From assembly GCA_048213135.1 (NCBI GenBank), contig PS015109.1, positions 71,413-135,412 on the forward strand: 64,000 nt of DNA, written 5' to 3'. Position numbers and translations under genes: made by a program. The notes under the pieces are model-generated. The model saw only the letters and a program-made list of their open reading frames with translations. It was not told the DNA's origin and did not search any database. The number at the start of each line of letters is the position of its first letter. Position 1 is the stretch's first letter. This document shows positions 23,768-36,400 of the stretch, one piece after another. The stretch is from Reclinomonas americana ATCC 50394. Lineage: Eukaryota > Jakobida > Jakobea > Jakobida.

Positions 23768-26700
23768 TTATTTGTCTTCGCGGATTCGTATGACGGCGTC
23801 GGCCACTGTCGAGGCCACAATGACGGCTGAACCGGCACAACCTGTGTGGTCGCGCCAGAGGGGACTCGGAGGTGAGCCAACTCACCCCAAAACATTGACT
23901 CAAGTACACACACAGACACACACACTCACCAATGAGCGTCAGGAGCATCAGCTTGATTGGCTCGTTGACAAGCACATCTGAGAGGATTTGAGGGCGAGTG
24001 AGTGGAGGAGCACAAACGCGAAGAAAGCAGGCAGGGAGCGGGGGAAACCTTGCAGCTAACATGGCGTTCGGCGACACAATAAACAGGGGGACAACTGTAA
24101 GCACGAACACGTAGATTCACAACACCGACGACGATGCGTTTCCGTACCACTGCCGAGGGGAAGAATGTCAGTGAACCTCGTCACTGCGTGACATGCACGC
24201 AAGAATATACTCACCACTGATGAACGACGCATTGGCCACGCTGCTTCCCGTGTCGGATAGAGAGAGAATGCTGCGCAAGCAAGTCCCCAGAAATCATGAG
24301 ATCCATTTCTTCGGTGTGCACACATGAATCGACTCACCGAGCCGTCGTCAACAACGTAAGATACATGAGGAATACGCCGGCGGCCCACGCGGTGACAAAG
24401 GACACCGGTACCAGCCACAGCGGAAGAGAGCGCCGCTGCAACGTGCACAAAAATGAGCAAACACACAGACCGCAATGTCGAATCTGTCCGGGCGCGAGCG
24501 CACCTTGTAGTGCCACCAGAACCGACCCCACCAACCTGCGTGCACTAGTGAGAGCTCCACAAAAATGAAACCCACCATTTTCCTCTACACAAGACGCAAC
24601 GACGTGCTTGCGGCTGCGGCGGTTGCGCATTGGCCAAGAAAACGGCGGGAATGGGCACGTCGGCCAGCGCCGCAGACATCACCTCGCCACCGCTGCTCGA
24701 GCTCTCATTGCCGCTGCTACTGTTGCGTACCAACGGCGCAGGTGGTGGTGGTGGTGGCGGTGCTTGTACAAGCACACCGCGACTGTTCCGTCGACTGACG
24801 CTGCGCAGCCGCGACTGCGGCGGCCGTGGCAGCTGCCGATCGTCCTCATTGTTGTTGTCGTCGATGCTGTTGTTGCCGGTGCTGCTGCTGACACTCGACA
24901 CGGTTTCGCTGTGGTCCACCGACTCAATGTCGGCGAAATGCCCAACACCGCCGCCACGCGATACCAACGACGAGCGTCGAACAGCGGTGGGAACAATAAC
25001 AGCGTCCGCTGGCTTGTCATCATCGGCCACAGCGGCTCCAGGCAACATGAGGCTGGAGTTGTGCACACTGCGCGCGTGCACGAGTCGCGGGAGCAGCGAA
25101 CGGATGACCTGCGACGGAATTGTGAGCTGGCTGACAACCCTATGGGTGAGAAGTCTGACTCCGTCCGTGGTCACCTTGAAATCGTGGCCCGTGATTGGCT
25201 TGGCCGACTCCGGAGCAACGCTCACGAACGGCGTGCGAATACTACTTTCCGCATCACACGCACACTTGTCAGTTTATCGCTAGAGTAACGCAGAGAGATT
25301 TCGAGCACTTGCCTTGCTCGTTGCGCCCCAAGTGCAATGATACCGCCGAGAACCGGCACCGACGGAGGTGCATGCATGTCACCACTGATGTGATGGGTGG
25401 ACAAAAAGGTGGCCAGTGCGCGGCTCTGCACCACATCTGTGGTGATCTGCTGCAGCCACAGGCGCTGGAACCCGTGTGCCTCCAGCGGCACGGCCCCGGG
25501 TGGCCGACTGGCATTGACCCACGAATAGAACGCGCGCTGCAGCTCGGCCAGCGTGAATTTTACCGACATTAGTGACGGCGAAGAGGCTCGCACACGATCC
25601 AGCTGCAACAAAACACCATCGCTATGAGCACTCGTCTTCTACTTGCAACAACAAAACGCCACTGACAAACCTGCAGCCGCACAAAGTGCATGAAGGCTCC
25701 TATGACGTCACCGTTGTGCACCTTGAAGAGGCACAGCAGGTCGGGGAGCGCGGATGGCGCTGATCCACTGGCCGTCCCGGAAGTGCCAGCATGCTGCTGC
25801 TGCGGAGGCACTGCTCCTTGAAGAATCGCCATTAATCCGCTATGTCGTCGAGGGCGCACAGTCGTCGCAATCGGTGATGAGGTCGGCTTGCGCTCCTCCC
25901 ACGCAGGCAACGGCGACTGCAGCAACTGCAGTTGCTGGTGCTCGTCGTGTTGCACGGTCGTCGATTTCAACGGCACGTCCAGCGGCATGTCGATGGTGGT
26001 GCACGCCACTTGGCGCTGAGAGCCGCCAGCTGCACTCAGCGGACCGTGAGCAAGCACGTCAACCAGCTCGTCGTCTGCCTCCTCTTCCCCCCCCTCCGCT
26101 TGGTGTGCATCCTCGGCGAACCAGCGGCGCACAGATGAGACCGGTACCTCGATTCGAGGGGTGCGCTTAAATGGTTCGGCAATGATTGCAATTACCGGCA
26201 TCATCAGGAAACCTGCGTTTGTGCCCGTTGAGGAATCGCGCACACGCACACCAGCACAGAGACTACGAACCAGACACAACGCCCATCCACAGATCGCGCA
26301 ACCATCCAGTCAAGTCCGACGCGGAGCCCTGCTGTGCCAACACCGAATTGACGTAGACGGCCAGACACACTCCGAACCACAAGACCTGCCGCGCCACGAG
26401 TTGGAAAGTGAACAATGAAAAACACGCACTACAAAGCAGTACGCAACCGTCAGCTTTTGCGTGCGACGGAATGTGTCGGCTTGCGGTCCTGTTGCTGTCG
26501 ACACCCAGGAGTGCTCCTCTGTGTGGCAGCACAGAAGTGGGGGAGGAGGGGGGTGAGAGGAGTGCTGCGGATGCTACACGCAAGGCACAACAACATGCCT
26601 TTGATGGCCAAGGCGGCGCGTTGACAGAAGCGTTTAATGGCACCGGCTTCGCGACGCTGTTGCAGAACTTTGATCACCAGCCCTGCACCATCGCGATTTA

Positions 26701-27457
26701 GAGACTTGATGCGAGAATGAGTTAAGGAAAGAGGGTGTCGCAACGTCTAAAGTTGGCCACCGCAGCCAAGTGACGGACAGCGGCCGCACGCGTGCCACCA
26801 AACATCACTGTGCACGACAAAAGGGCAGGCGTCAGGAATGTGTGTAGGACAGTAACGAGTACCGAGAGACGCACCGCCCTCCACACGAGCAGCCTCGGCA
26901 AAACTGTGACCTTGCTGTCGTAACAACACGGTTACGACGTCCTCGAAGCGGAAAACACTGCAGAGAAGCATCCGCGTCAGATGCTATGCACACCCACGTA
27001 CACTCCTCCCTCTGCCACACTTTCCTCCACTCACCCACGGAAAATAGTGGCGGCGGCAAACTGGCCGTGCTTCTGCATCTGTTGCTGCTGTTGCTGTTGG
27101 TGCATGATTCCGGCCACAATCTTCTTGCGGTAGATGGCGACCAGCCGCGCATCCACTCGACGGTCGACTTGCAAGAGGAACACAAATGCCACCACATACA
27201 GCAAATTGAAAGCTGCACGACACACACACCGGCACATTCAGTGAGTCACCAAAGACGATTCCGGGAACGGCAAAACAACGCACCAAGCAGGAAATAGAAT
27301 GGCGGACTTTGCAACACGCCGGACGACAAGATAAGCGACACGTCGCTCGGACTGCGCGCACAACCAACCTCGGTCAGTGCTGACAGGTAACACAGACAGC
27401 AGCAAGCGCTTCAACGCAACGAGACAAACGTGAACGACACCTCGAACATGGCGTGCA
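23768..27457 (-). other. Five membrane segments and cytosolic loops, polycystin-1-like
   Basis: Segments in order: FYFLLAFNLLYVVAFVFLLQ, VLWFGVCLAVYVNSVLA, WMGVVSGFLMMPVIAIIAE, LWLVPVSFVTAWAAGVFLMY and NEPIKLMLLTLIGCAGSAVI. The pairs with 'PVIAIIAEPFK' and 'NEPIKLMLL' look like the repeated W..S...qPlKv element of polycystin-1 TM2-3 and TM4-5. Loops are long, Ser/Gln/acidic-rich and probably cytosolic. One intron here is GC-AG (25221-25312). No PLAT domain between the first two segments and no pore region were found; the protein ends VADAVIRIREDK. Confidence 0.7.
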
Positions 27458-30400
27458 CTGGGCGGGCGTGCAAATCATGAGACTCACAAAGCAGAGACAA
27501 CACACAGCAGTATCCACCGACGCACAATCAATGCTAAAGTCGGTGAGATGGGTGCATTCGCAGGCGATCGACGACACGGTGGTGCTGTCGGCCGGAACGC
27601 GCAAAAGAGCTGTGCAGCCGTCGTTGCGCCACGTTTCTGTCGTCGTATTCCAGTACACACACAGACTGGCCAAGGCGTCCACCACAGCTGCCCAGACAGG
27701 CGCGCATCAAGTAAGGGCACAGAACAGAGTCGACATGGCTTTTTCTTGCGCGACTTGACGCAACGATTGGCAGCCAGCTCGGGGTACTTTTGCGCATAGC
27801 CTCGCAGATCGCACTCCGTGCTGTTCAGTCGCAGCAGTCGAGCATACGGCACTGCCGTAGGCCCCACAGTAGTTCTACTCTGGCGCACGCCGCAATTCTC
27901 CAAAAACTCCACGACTTGTTGCTGCACAAGAATGATATCCTCGAAAATGAGTTGCAAGTGTGCAAGCGCGCACTCAGTGCAATTCTTCTCACCAGCGGTC
28001 GCTCCAGCTGGCGCAACAAGGCCGAATCCTGCTGTGCAATCTCAAAGAGCACCTTCTCGTTCTGTCCGTCCAGTCGCAGCTCGTTGCCGTACTCACTCAG
28101 CAGTGTAAACTGCTGCACCGGCGCACCAAGCTGCAGCGTCGTGCCCGCGTAGAACACGTCGCCGTCATCATTTGTGACTGGCAAGGACGAGAGTGCTGCA
28201 CAATAACAATAACAAGAACGCCATGGGAGTGAGCACCATACAACTCTCTCTCCCGTCCCCCTCACTTTCTCATACACACCATTGGGGATGCGAGCCGACA
28301 CAAACATTGGCGACAGCGAGAGCAGACGAGTGGATGTGTCGCTGGAGAGGATGAACTGCGTGCGGTCCGAGATCGATCCGAGTGCATCCACCGTGGTGTT
28401 CGTGACGGCCACATTGTCCGCCAGCTGCGCGGTGACACGGACGTGAAAAATTCAGCCGCGTCGCTAGAGAGAGAGAGAGAGAGAGAGAGAGATATGCTGA
28501 ACGCAACGCTAACACCGGGCATGTTGGACGATGTCGACAAGTGCGACGCAATCAGATTCACACTGTTTCCGGTGATGACAGTGGCCGGCTCTCCGGGGAC
28601 CTGTCAACAATCGATGTGAGCGACAAAACATAGTTATTCTGCTGGTGAAACTCCAACCTTGGTGTTCGTCGCTCTGTATCCGAGAGATGTGATTGCAGCT
28701 CGGCAGCTCTCGGCGCCAATCGCAAACATATCGGGATACTGGTCCCGCACGGTGGTGAGCATGGTGAGGGCGTTGTCGACGGTCTCGCCAAAGCGCTGCC
28801 CATCATCGACACGCACATGAGAGAGCGGGACAAACGCGACATCTTGTCACACATCCACATTCCCGCGCTGCCGCGTCCTCTTTCAGTCTCTCCGTCACTC
28901 ACCTGACGATTCGCATCGGTTGTGAAGCTGGCAACACGCGACAGATTGTCGGCCGCAGTCGACAGGAAAATGACCGCAGCGGCAGACCACGTGTCGTTGG
29001 CGATTGTACTCGGCGAGAGTGCTCGAAGTGTCCTGCACAACGAACAAAGAGTGGTGGGGTGGGTGGGCGAGGCTGTCTGTGAACAACAATGCCTCCTGGA
29101 CGAAACTCGCTGGCGGAGTGCGCCGTTTTGAGCAACGCATCGGAACATTGCGGACTGACGGTGAGGTCGATCACATTGACCACACGATTGACAAGCTGCG
29201 CCGTCTGTGCCACAGCCTGACGATTCTCATCGACCGCCAGAAGCGACGATCGCGTGGTGCTGTTGGCACGCTCGAGTACCGACAGCCCAGAGAGCGCATT
29301 TCCCACGGATCTGGCCAGTTGCTGCTCAGTAAAGTAGTTCGTGGGCAGTGCAATCGCGGCCTGCACGTCGCCCTGAAGGAACGACGACTGATCGGCGAGA
29401 GACGTGCGTGTCGTGGGGACGACAATCACACTGGTAGTGACGCTGACGTCGCCAGCATAGATATCGCGAGCCAGTACGCCGACGGTGAGCGTGTAGTTGG
29501 TCGCCGCACTACCGTGCACCGGGAACACCAGCTCGTCGGCCACAAGGCGAGTGGTGGAGCTCAAGAATACCTTGCAGCACAAACGCACATGTCAACAAAA
29601 TAGAGTACATCAACGAGAGCCAAATGAGACATAGATGCACACACCTTGTCTCCCGAGAGCGGATCCACATAGAATGGCATGTACGTAACTGTGCGGACGC
29701 GCAAGCACTTAGTTTCGATTCTCTCTCCCTCCCTCTCCATTCCCCTCTCGACTGACGCACTTGGCTCATCCGGATCTCGGAAACCAGCCACGCGGAACGT
29801 AAACTTGGTCAGACGCTCCTCGCCGCTGCTGGGCGTCACTGTCAGATTGCCGGCGGTGGGCAGATCGTTGACATACAGAGTCACCGACGGCGTGCCTGCC
29901 CAGGGAGCGATATGTAAGACACCTTTAAAGTCAGGCTCGACGCTGTACGGGCCAAAACATGCATACCTCCCTCCACTGGAGGATCCAACGCCAGCTCAAC
30001 CACATACTGCAAGCCAGCTGTCAGTGTGCCGCCGCGAATCTGCATGGAGCCCGGTTGCCCGGCGGGACCCCGCAGGAACTGGAAGCGCGCATCGGACAAG
30101 TCGAGAAGGGACGTGGGATTGTCTGCGTCGTCAGCGTGTGCGCAATGAGCAACCACGACGACTTCTGTCGCTCTTTCCACCTTCTCTCAATGCACACACG
30201 CACCAATGGCATACATGCGCCAGTTGTAGGAGAATAGCAGCGGAATGTCGCCGTCGGTATCCACAGTGGCCTGCACGCCAATCGATCTGAGAGGATGCAA
30301 GCGAGCGACTGCAGAGCCCTCAGCCACCGCCGACTCCGACACCTAAATGAGCAGCGATGAATTGAGCAACTCAAAGAAGCAATGCCGTGCAAGGGAAACA

Positions 30401-33400
30401 AGTCACTCACCACACGGAAGAGCACGGTGACTGCTCCCCTCACTGTGATAAAGGCACTGGTCGTCTGCTTTCGATCGCCGCGTATTGCCGTCACGTTAAA
30501 CACATGTCTGTGGTGCGACATGACCGACGATCACTACCACGGGAGGAAGAAAGAAGAGTACACGCGGGAGGGCTTCACGCAACACGCCAATGTCGGCCAG
30601 GCCGTTCTCGAGCGCTAGTGTACTCGCCGTTGTCGCCTGCACCTCCGGCACATTACAGTCGACTCCATTGACGGAACACGTCCAGCGGAACACAACAGGC
30701 ACAGGCTGCACGAGAGAGAAAGCAGCAATGGATGAGCACGATTGTACGGGGATCACAGCGACTGCCAGAAGCAAACCTCCACCACAGGCTTCGTGCGATC
30801 GGGATCCACGAGCGTGGCGCGAATGCTCACTGGCGTACGTGGTGACACCACACCACCAGCTGTGGCACGCATGTGAAAAGTGAGTGACAAGCACTCGAAT
30901 GTGACAAGCAGTGAACAGTCGCACGCAACAGACAACAACGGTGAGATCGAGTCCGGGCGATGCTGCGCACGATTTCACAGACGGATCGTGAGTGCAAGAG
31001 AAAGGTGGAAGACAGAAGAAAGGAGCACGTTTTCATCTCTCCCTCCTGGAGTGCTTGCATGCAACACGCAATCACTCTCTCCTTCCAACCCTCCCTCCCT
31101 CCCTCCCTTCTCTCTTCCCTCTTCCTTATTCCCTCTCCACACACCAGTAATGATAGTATCGCGCGCCAGCGTCCATCGTCCATAGTTGATGTCGGTGCGA
31201 ACGCGCACCTGCAGAGAGTTGTAGATGGTCGACGATTCCAAATCGGCCAGAGAGCAGTACACCATGGATGCCGACGGCCACGAGCACAAGGGATCAAACA
31301 CCACCGGGAACCCGTTAAAGTACACCTCGAAACGCGGATTGCTGCCATACGTCGCTTGCGGGGCGCCCGAAGGCAGTAGTGAAACCACCGCCGTTGTGTA
31401 CGTCGGTCTAGCACCAGATAACATGATTACGGTCTCTGGCAGCAGCGTCAACGCTGTACGGGCGAGTTCCTGTGGTCAGTATCATACGCTCACCCACGAT
31501 CGCGCCGAAATGGAACATGTACAGTACCGACGGTGGACATCGACTGGTCGCCGAAATCGAGAGATGTGACGAGTTTGGCATCCAGCGTGTACATCGTGTT
31601 GAACGTGAGGCCAATCAGTCCGCACTGGACCACCTGCATCGCCGACGACGGCCACGGGCAGATCGCGGGCACTGTGTTCACCCACGCCACTCCATTGACA
31701 CGCACTTGCACGGCCGGGTTGCTGCCGGCATTCTGTCGCCAAGTGAGACCGCGATCGGTGGCGACGGATGAGCTCCGTGAGCGAGCAGCGAAGGGCGCGG
31801 AGGCACGAATGGAGACGGTGACATTGTGCACGTCGGAGCTAATGTCCTCGATGAGGACCGTCTGGGAGATGGTCGAATCTGCGTACCGCCGGTTATACAA
31901 CACAACACTGTCACAGTCTGTGAAAGCTGTACAACGTACCCACTGCAAGTCCCACAGTGCCGGCCTCCACGAACGCACCGGGTGGTCCCGACGCCGACAA
32001 ATCCACGCACACGCGATACGGTGCGCGATAGCGAGAAAGAAGGAACGAGGTGGCCGTCACATGTCGCGAGTCAACCGTCTGCAGATCGTCGGGCGCCACC
32101 GCCTCCAGAGAACCGACTGCGGCATCAGCCACATCGGCCACCGCAGAGCACGAAGGGCCGGGTTCAAGACGCACAGCTCGCACCGAGGTGCCCACTCGCA
32201 GACCTGGTAATGAGAGCTCATTTGAGCACGATGACTCTGTATGCCATCGCGCGCGCACACACACATAGGTATACACACCTCTTCCCACAACAGTCAGTAC
32301 CGCCGAGGGCGTGCCCGCCGGCAACGAAGCAGGCAGGAACGAATCGACACTCGCTGCAGGTGACAGTGAATTCAACGAGCAGGCGACCACAAATGCTACG
32401 ACAACGTACCCACAAACAGCTGTTCGCTTGGATCATCGGGAACCTTCCAGAAGGAGACCGGGGAGCCGCCAGCCACAGTATCCAAGCACACACTGTACTC
32501 GTCTGGCGCGAGGGCACTTGCCAGCGTCACCGACAGCCGGGTTTCGTCCGCCGTGTGCGACCACATGGTTGACTGCACATCGATGCTTCCCGCCGGTGTC
32601 GGAGACAGCTGGCGAGCCGAGCACGCCGTCACTCCCTGTTCCAGCCGAATCCGCCGCACAAGCAACGATGAATGCAAGCCCGTGCCGACAATGGTGAACG
32701 ACGGAGCGGAGGCACTGGCCGCCACCGCCAGCGGTTGCACGACATTGGCCGACGCTACGAACACGCAAAGCAGCTCAGCATGCGCAGGGGGGAATCAATC
32801 ACTGGGGGGAAACAAACAAGCACGCACCGGAAAGCACTCGCGTTGCACTGACAGCCACATAGCTCCCGGCGGCCACGTTGGCTGAATAGTCGACACAAAC
32901 CGAGTATGATGTCGTGGCAGTCGTCGGCGAGGTGACAGTGGCGAGTATCACCGTCGTGGCCACGTCCGTGGTGGAGTCGGTGAGCACTGCGTTGACCGTG
33001 CCGACGGCAAACGTCGCAATCGTCGGAGAGCACACGGCGCCGGGTTCGAGACGCACGGCACGCACACTGACGCCGACGAGAAGACCGTTTCCGGTAATTC
33101 GCAGCGTGGATGTAGTGTCGCGATCCAGTACGCGCGTGGGCGCAAACGAGCTCACCACTGGCACATACAGATCGCCAACCTTGCGATACGACGTCGTTGG
33201 CGACGCCACGAGGTCCACGCACACAGACCACTGACCACCCGACAGGCCGGCGCCGCCGACAGCGAAGAGTACCTGCGAGCGACTGGCGCTCCCGTCGTCG
33301 ACAAGATTCGGCGAGGCGGCGCATACGGTGCCGAGCGGCAGCGGTGCACTCGCATTGCATGCAGCTCCTGCCTGCAGGCAGACGGAGCGGACGCTCAGCA

Positions 33401-36400
33401 TAGCATCCAACGCCGCACCCCTCACGGTGACCGTGGCACTCGGCTGCAGCGCCAGCACCGACGCGGGCGCAGAGCCAGTGACACCGGCTGCGACAAGGCA
33501 CACACACACACAAGCAAACACAATGTTGTGTTAGCAAGCAGCAAGTCCGCGTGCCGCTGCACAGAGCCATCTCGACGAAACTGATGAGAAGCACAGACGA
33601 CGCAGCGCCGAGACGAACAAAGTTGGGTGATGGCGACCACGCCATGTCGCCGCACACGGTGTACTGGGCGGCGGCGAGAGCCACACCGACACGAACCGCT
33701 AGCAAGGGCAGCATGGCACCACCACTGGATACGGCCGCCGAAAGGTCGACCACGGGCACGGCGCCAACGGCAGAAGCGGAGCACACGGCAGCACTGCCAC
33801 CGGGCACCAGCAACAGCGAGCGCACGCTGGCGGTGGAGAGTCCTCCTCCTGCATTCGACGGGGAGAACAATGAGCACGTGTGCATCTCAACAAGACACAA
33901 ACAAGTGTCACACCAGTGAGAGTGAGCACTTCGGTGGCCGCGTTGGCGAGGAGGGTTGCAGAGAACTGTGTCACGAGTGGCACTTGCAAGAGACCAGCAG
34001 CGGCGGGGGCGCCATCCGGCTGCCGATTGAATACGCCAGGCAGCGCCCCGTACTCCACGCACACCATGTACGCACCGGCAGACAGGCCGCCGACAGGCAC
34101 AGTGGCGAGGAGTTGCGCGGAAGAGACCGTAGCCACAGAAGCAGCAAGCACTCCCCCGCCACCAGCTCCACACGACGACGAAGCGACTTGGAAGAGCACT
34201 GACGACACCGCGCCACTCAACAGCGTACCCTCCAGTGTTACCTGCACTCCACCGGTTTGCGGCACAATCACCAGCGGTCTCACCACCGAGATGCCAGCTG
34301 CGAGAGGGTGAGCATCTTCCGCCAAACGTCGCCGTTCACCAATCAGGGTAACGTACCAATGTCCAACGAAGCGGCCTTGAAGAAGGACCCGCTGGAGGGC
34401 GACAGCGCATAGTCAACGCACACACTCCATAGACCCGGCGTCGGCACGGACGGACTGAGGCTCGACAAACGAATGCCGACAGAGACACCGGGGGTGATCA
34501 CCAAGAGCGCCGCGTTCGGCACAATCAGCGTACCCGCGGCGGCAGTCGCGGTCGTCGGCGTGCACGAGCTGCCGGGCTCCAATCGAACTGTGCGTATCAG
34601 TGCAGGACTGAGGTTGACACCTGATAACACAAACTGTGCGGCGCTGTCGGCCAGCAACACCGAGGCGGGTGCGACGGAAGAAATGCCTGCAACCACCCCA
34701 GTGAGCATTCTTTTGTTTCTTCCTGCTTGACGCAGACAACAGCGACGCAGCGCACCTGCCGAGCAGTTGGCGGTGGCAGCAAAGGCGGCAGGACAGCTGC
34801 ACGAGCCATCGCCGCTCACTCCCTGCTGGCACACACCGCCATTCTGGCAGCCACACACGCCGGCGCACACAGGCCCGAATCGGCCCGCAAGACAGTTGGC
34901 GCAGCCAATGGCCGGATCAAAATTGTTCAAACAAGTGGAGCACCGGGTGGCCGGATCGTAGCGCGCCACGCAGAAGCATCCACCAGTGCCGGTGACTCCA
35001 TTGTCGCACGTTCCACCGTTGAAACATGCCATGCAAGTGAAGGCGCAACCGGCGCCATACGAGGTGGAGGCACACACACAGCCACGACCATTGCGGCCGC
35101 CGTCGCACCTGCACGACCAAAAAGAATAATACTATGTGAGAATGCGAATGACAGACACAACGACACAACAAATCAGCACGCACACTGAGCCAGCGGGACA
35201 CGCACACACGCCTGCAGACACGCGATTAGAATCAATAGCCACGAAGAGGGATGGTTTTAAAACGCATCACGCAACCGGCGCAGTCGATGTCATACTGGTT
35301 GGCGGGGCAGTCGAGAGTGGTGAAGGTGACGGCGGTGCTTCCACTGTCCACCGTCATGGTGTCGACTGTAAGCGCCACCGCTCGCACCGTGTACGCCGTC
35401 AGAGCGTTGAGGCTGTTCACGGTCAACGAGGCAACCGTGAGCGCAGCGCCAGTCACTGGCTGCGACATGCGCACGCGACGCATCGGGACCACGATTTTGC
35501 GCACGGTAAAGTTTTGCGCATCTGCCACGAACACCGTGTCGCCAGTGCGATTGACTGCGACTCGCGACGGTTGTCGGAACAGAGCCGATGTGATTCCTGG
35601 ACCGTTGGAGCTGCCGGCGACCCCGCTGCGACCGGCCACTGTCCACATGTACTGCGTGGTGACATCGAGGCAGCGAATCACCGAGTTTTGCGTGTCGGCA
35701 ACGAACAGCACAGCGCCGTCATTGCTGACGGAGACCGACTGCACTCCGTTGAGCGTCACCGCCAAACCGGCCCCGCCGTCGACCGCATCACCGGCAACGA
35801 GCAGGCGACCGGCGACAGTGTCGAGCTGACCGGTGGCCACCGTGTATCGTCGAATCAGCTGATTGCCCTGGTCTGCCACCCACACATACGTGCCTTGCGA
35901 GTCGGCTGCCACACCCGTTGGGTTGTTGAGACGCGCAGCGGCACCCAAACCATCTGCACCGCCAGCAACACCAGCAGAGCCCACCAGCGTTGTAACTGTC
36001 CAAGTGGCAATCGTGACACGACGCAGGGCGTGACTGCCCGAGTCGGCGACCCACAGCGAGCCGAGCGAGTCGCACGCCAGACCACGTGGACCGTTGAATC
36101 GCGCCAGCGCCCCGTTGCCATCCGCAACGCCGCTCGCGGTAATAATGCCCGCCACAGTGGACANNNNNNNNNNNNNNNNNNNNNNNNNNNNNNNNNNNNN
36201 NNNNNNNNNNNNNNNNNNNNNNNNNNNNNNNNNNNNNNNNNNNNNNNNNNNNNNNNNNNNNNNNNNNNNNNNNNNNNNNNNNNNNNNNNNNNNNNNNNNN
36301 NNNNNNNNNNNNNNNNNNNNNNNNNNNNNNNNNNNNNNNNNNNNNNNNNNNNNNNNNNNNNNNNNNNNNNNNNNNNNNNNNNNNNNNNNNNNNNNNNNNN

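Noticed and set aside
23925-24155. Extra exon VVRKRIVVGVV between membrane segments
   Set aside because: Skipping it joins FIS to DVLVNEPIKLMLL in frame with a normal donor and gives a better match to the polycystin element.
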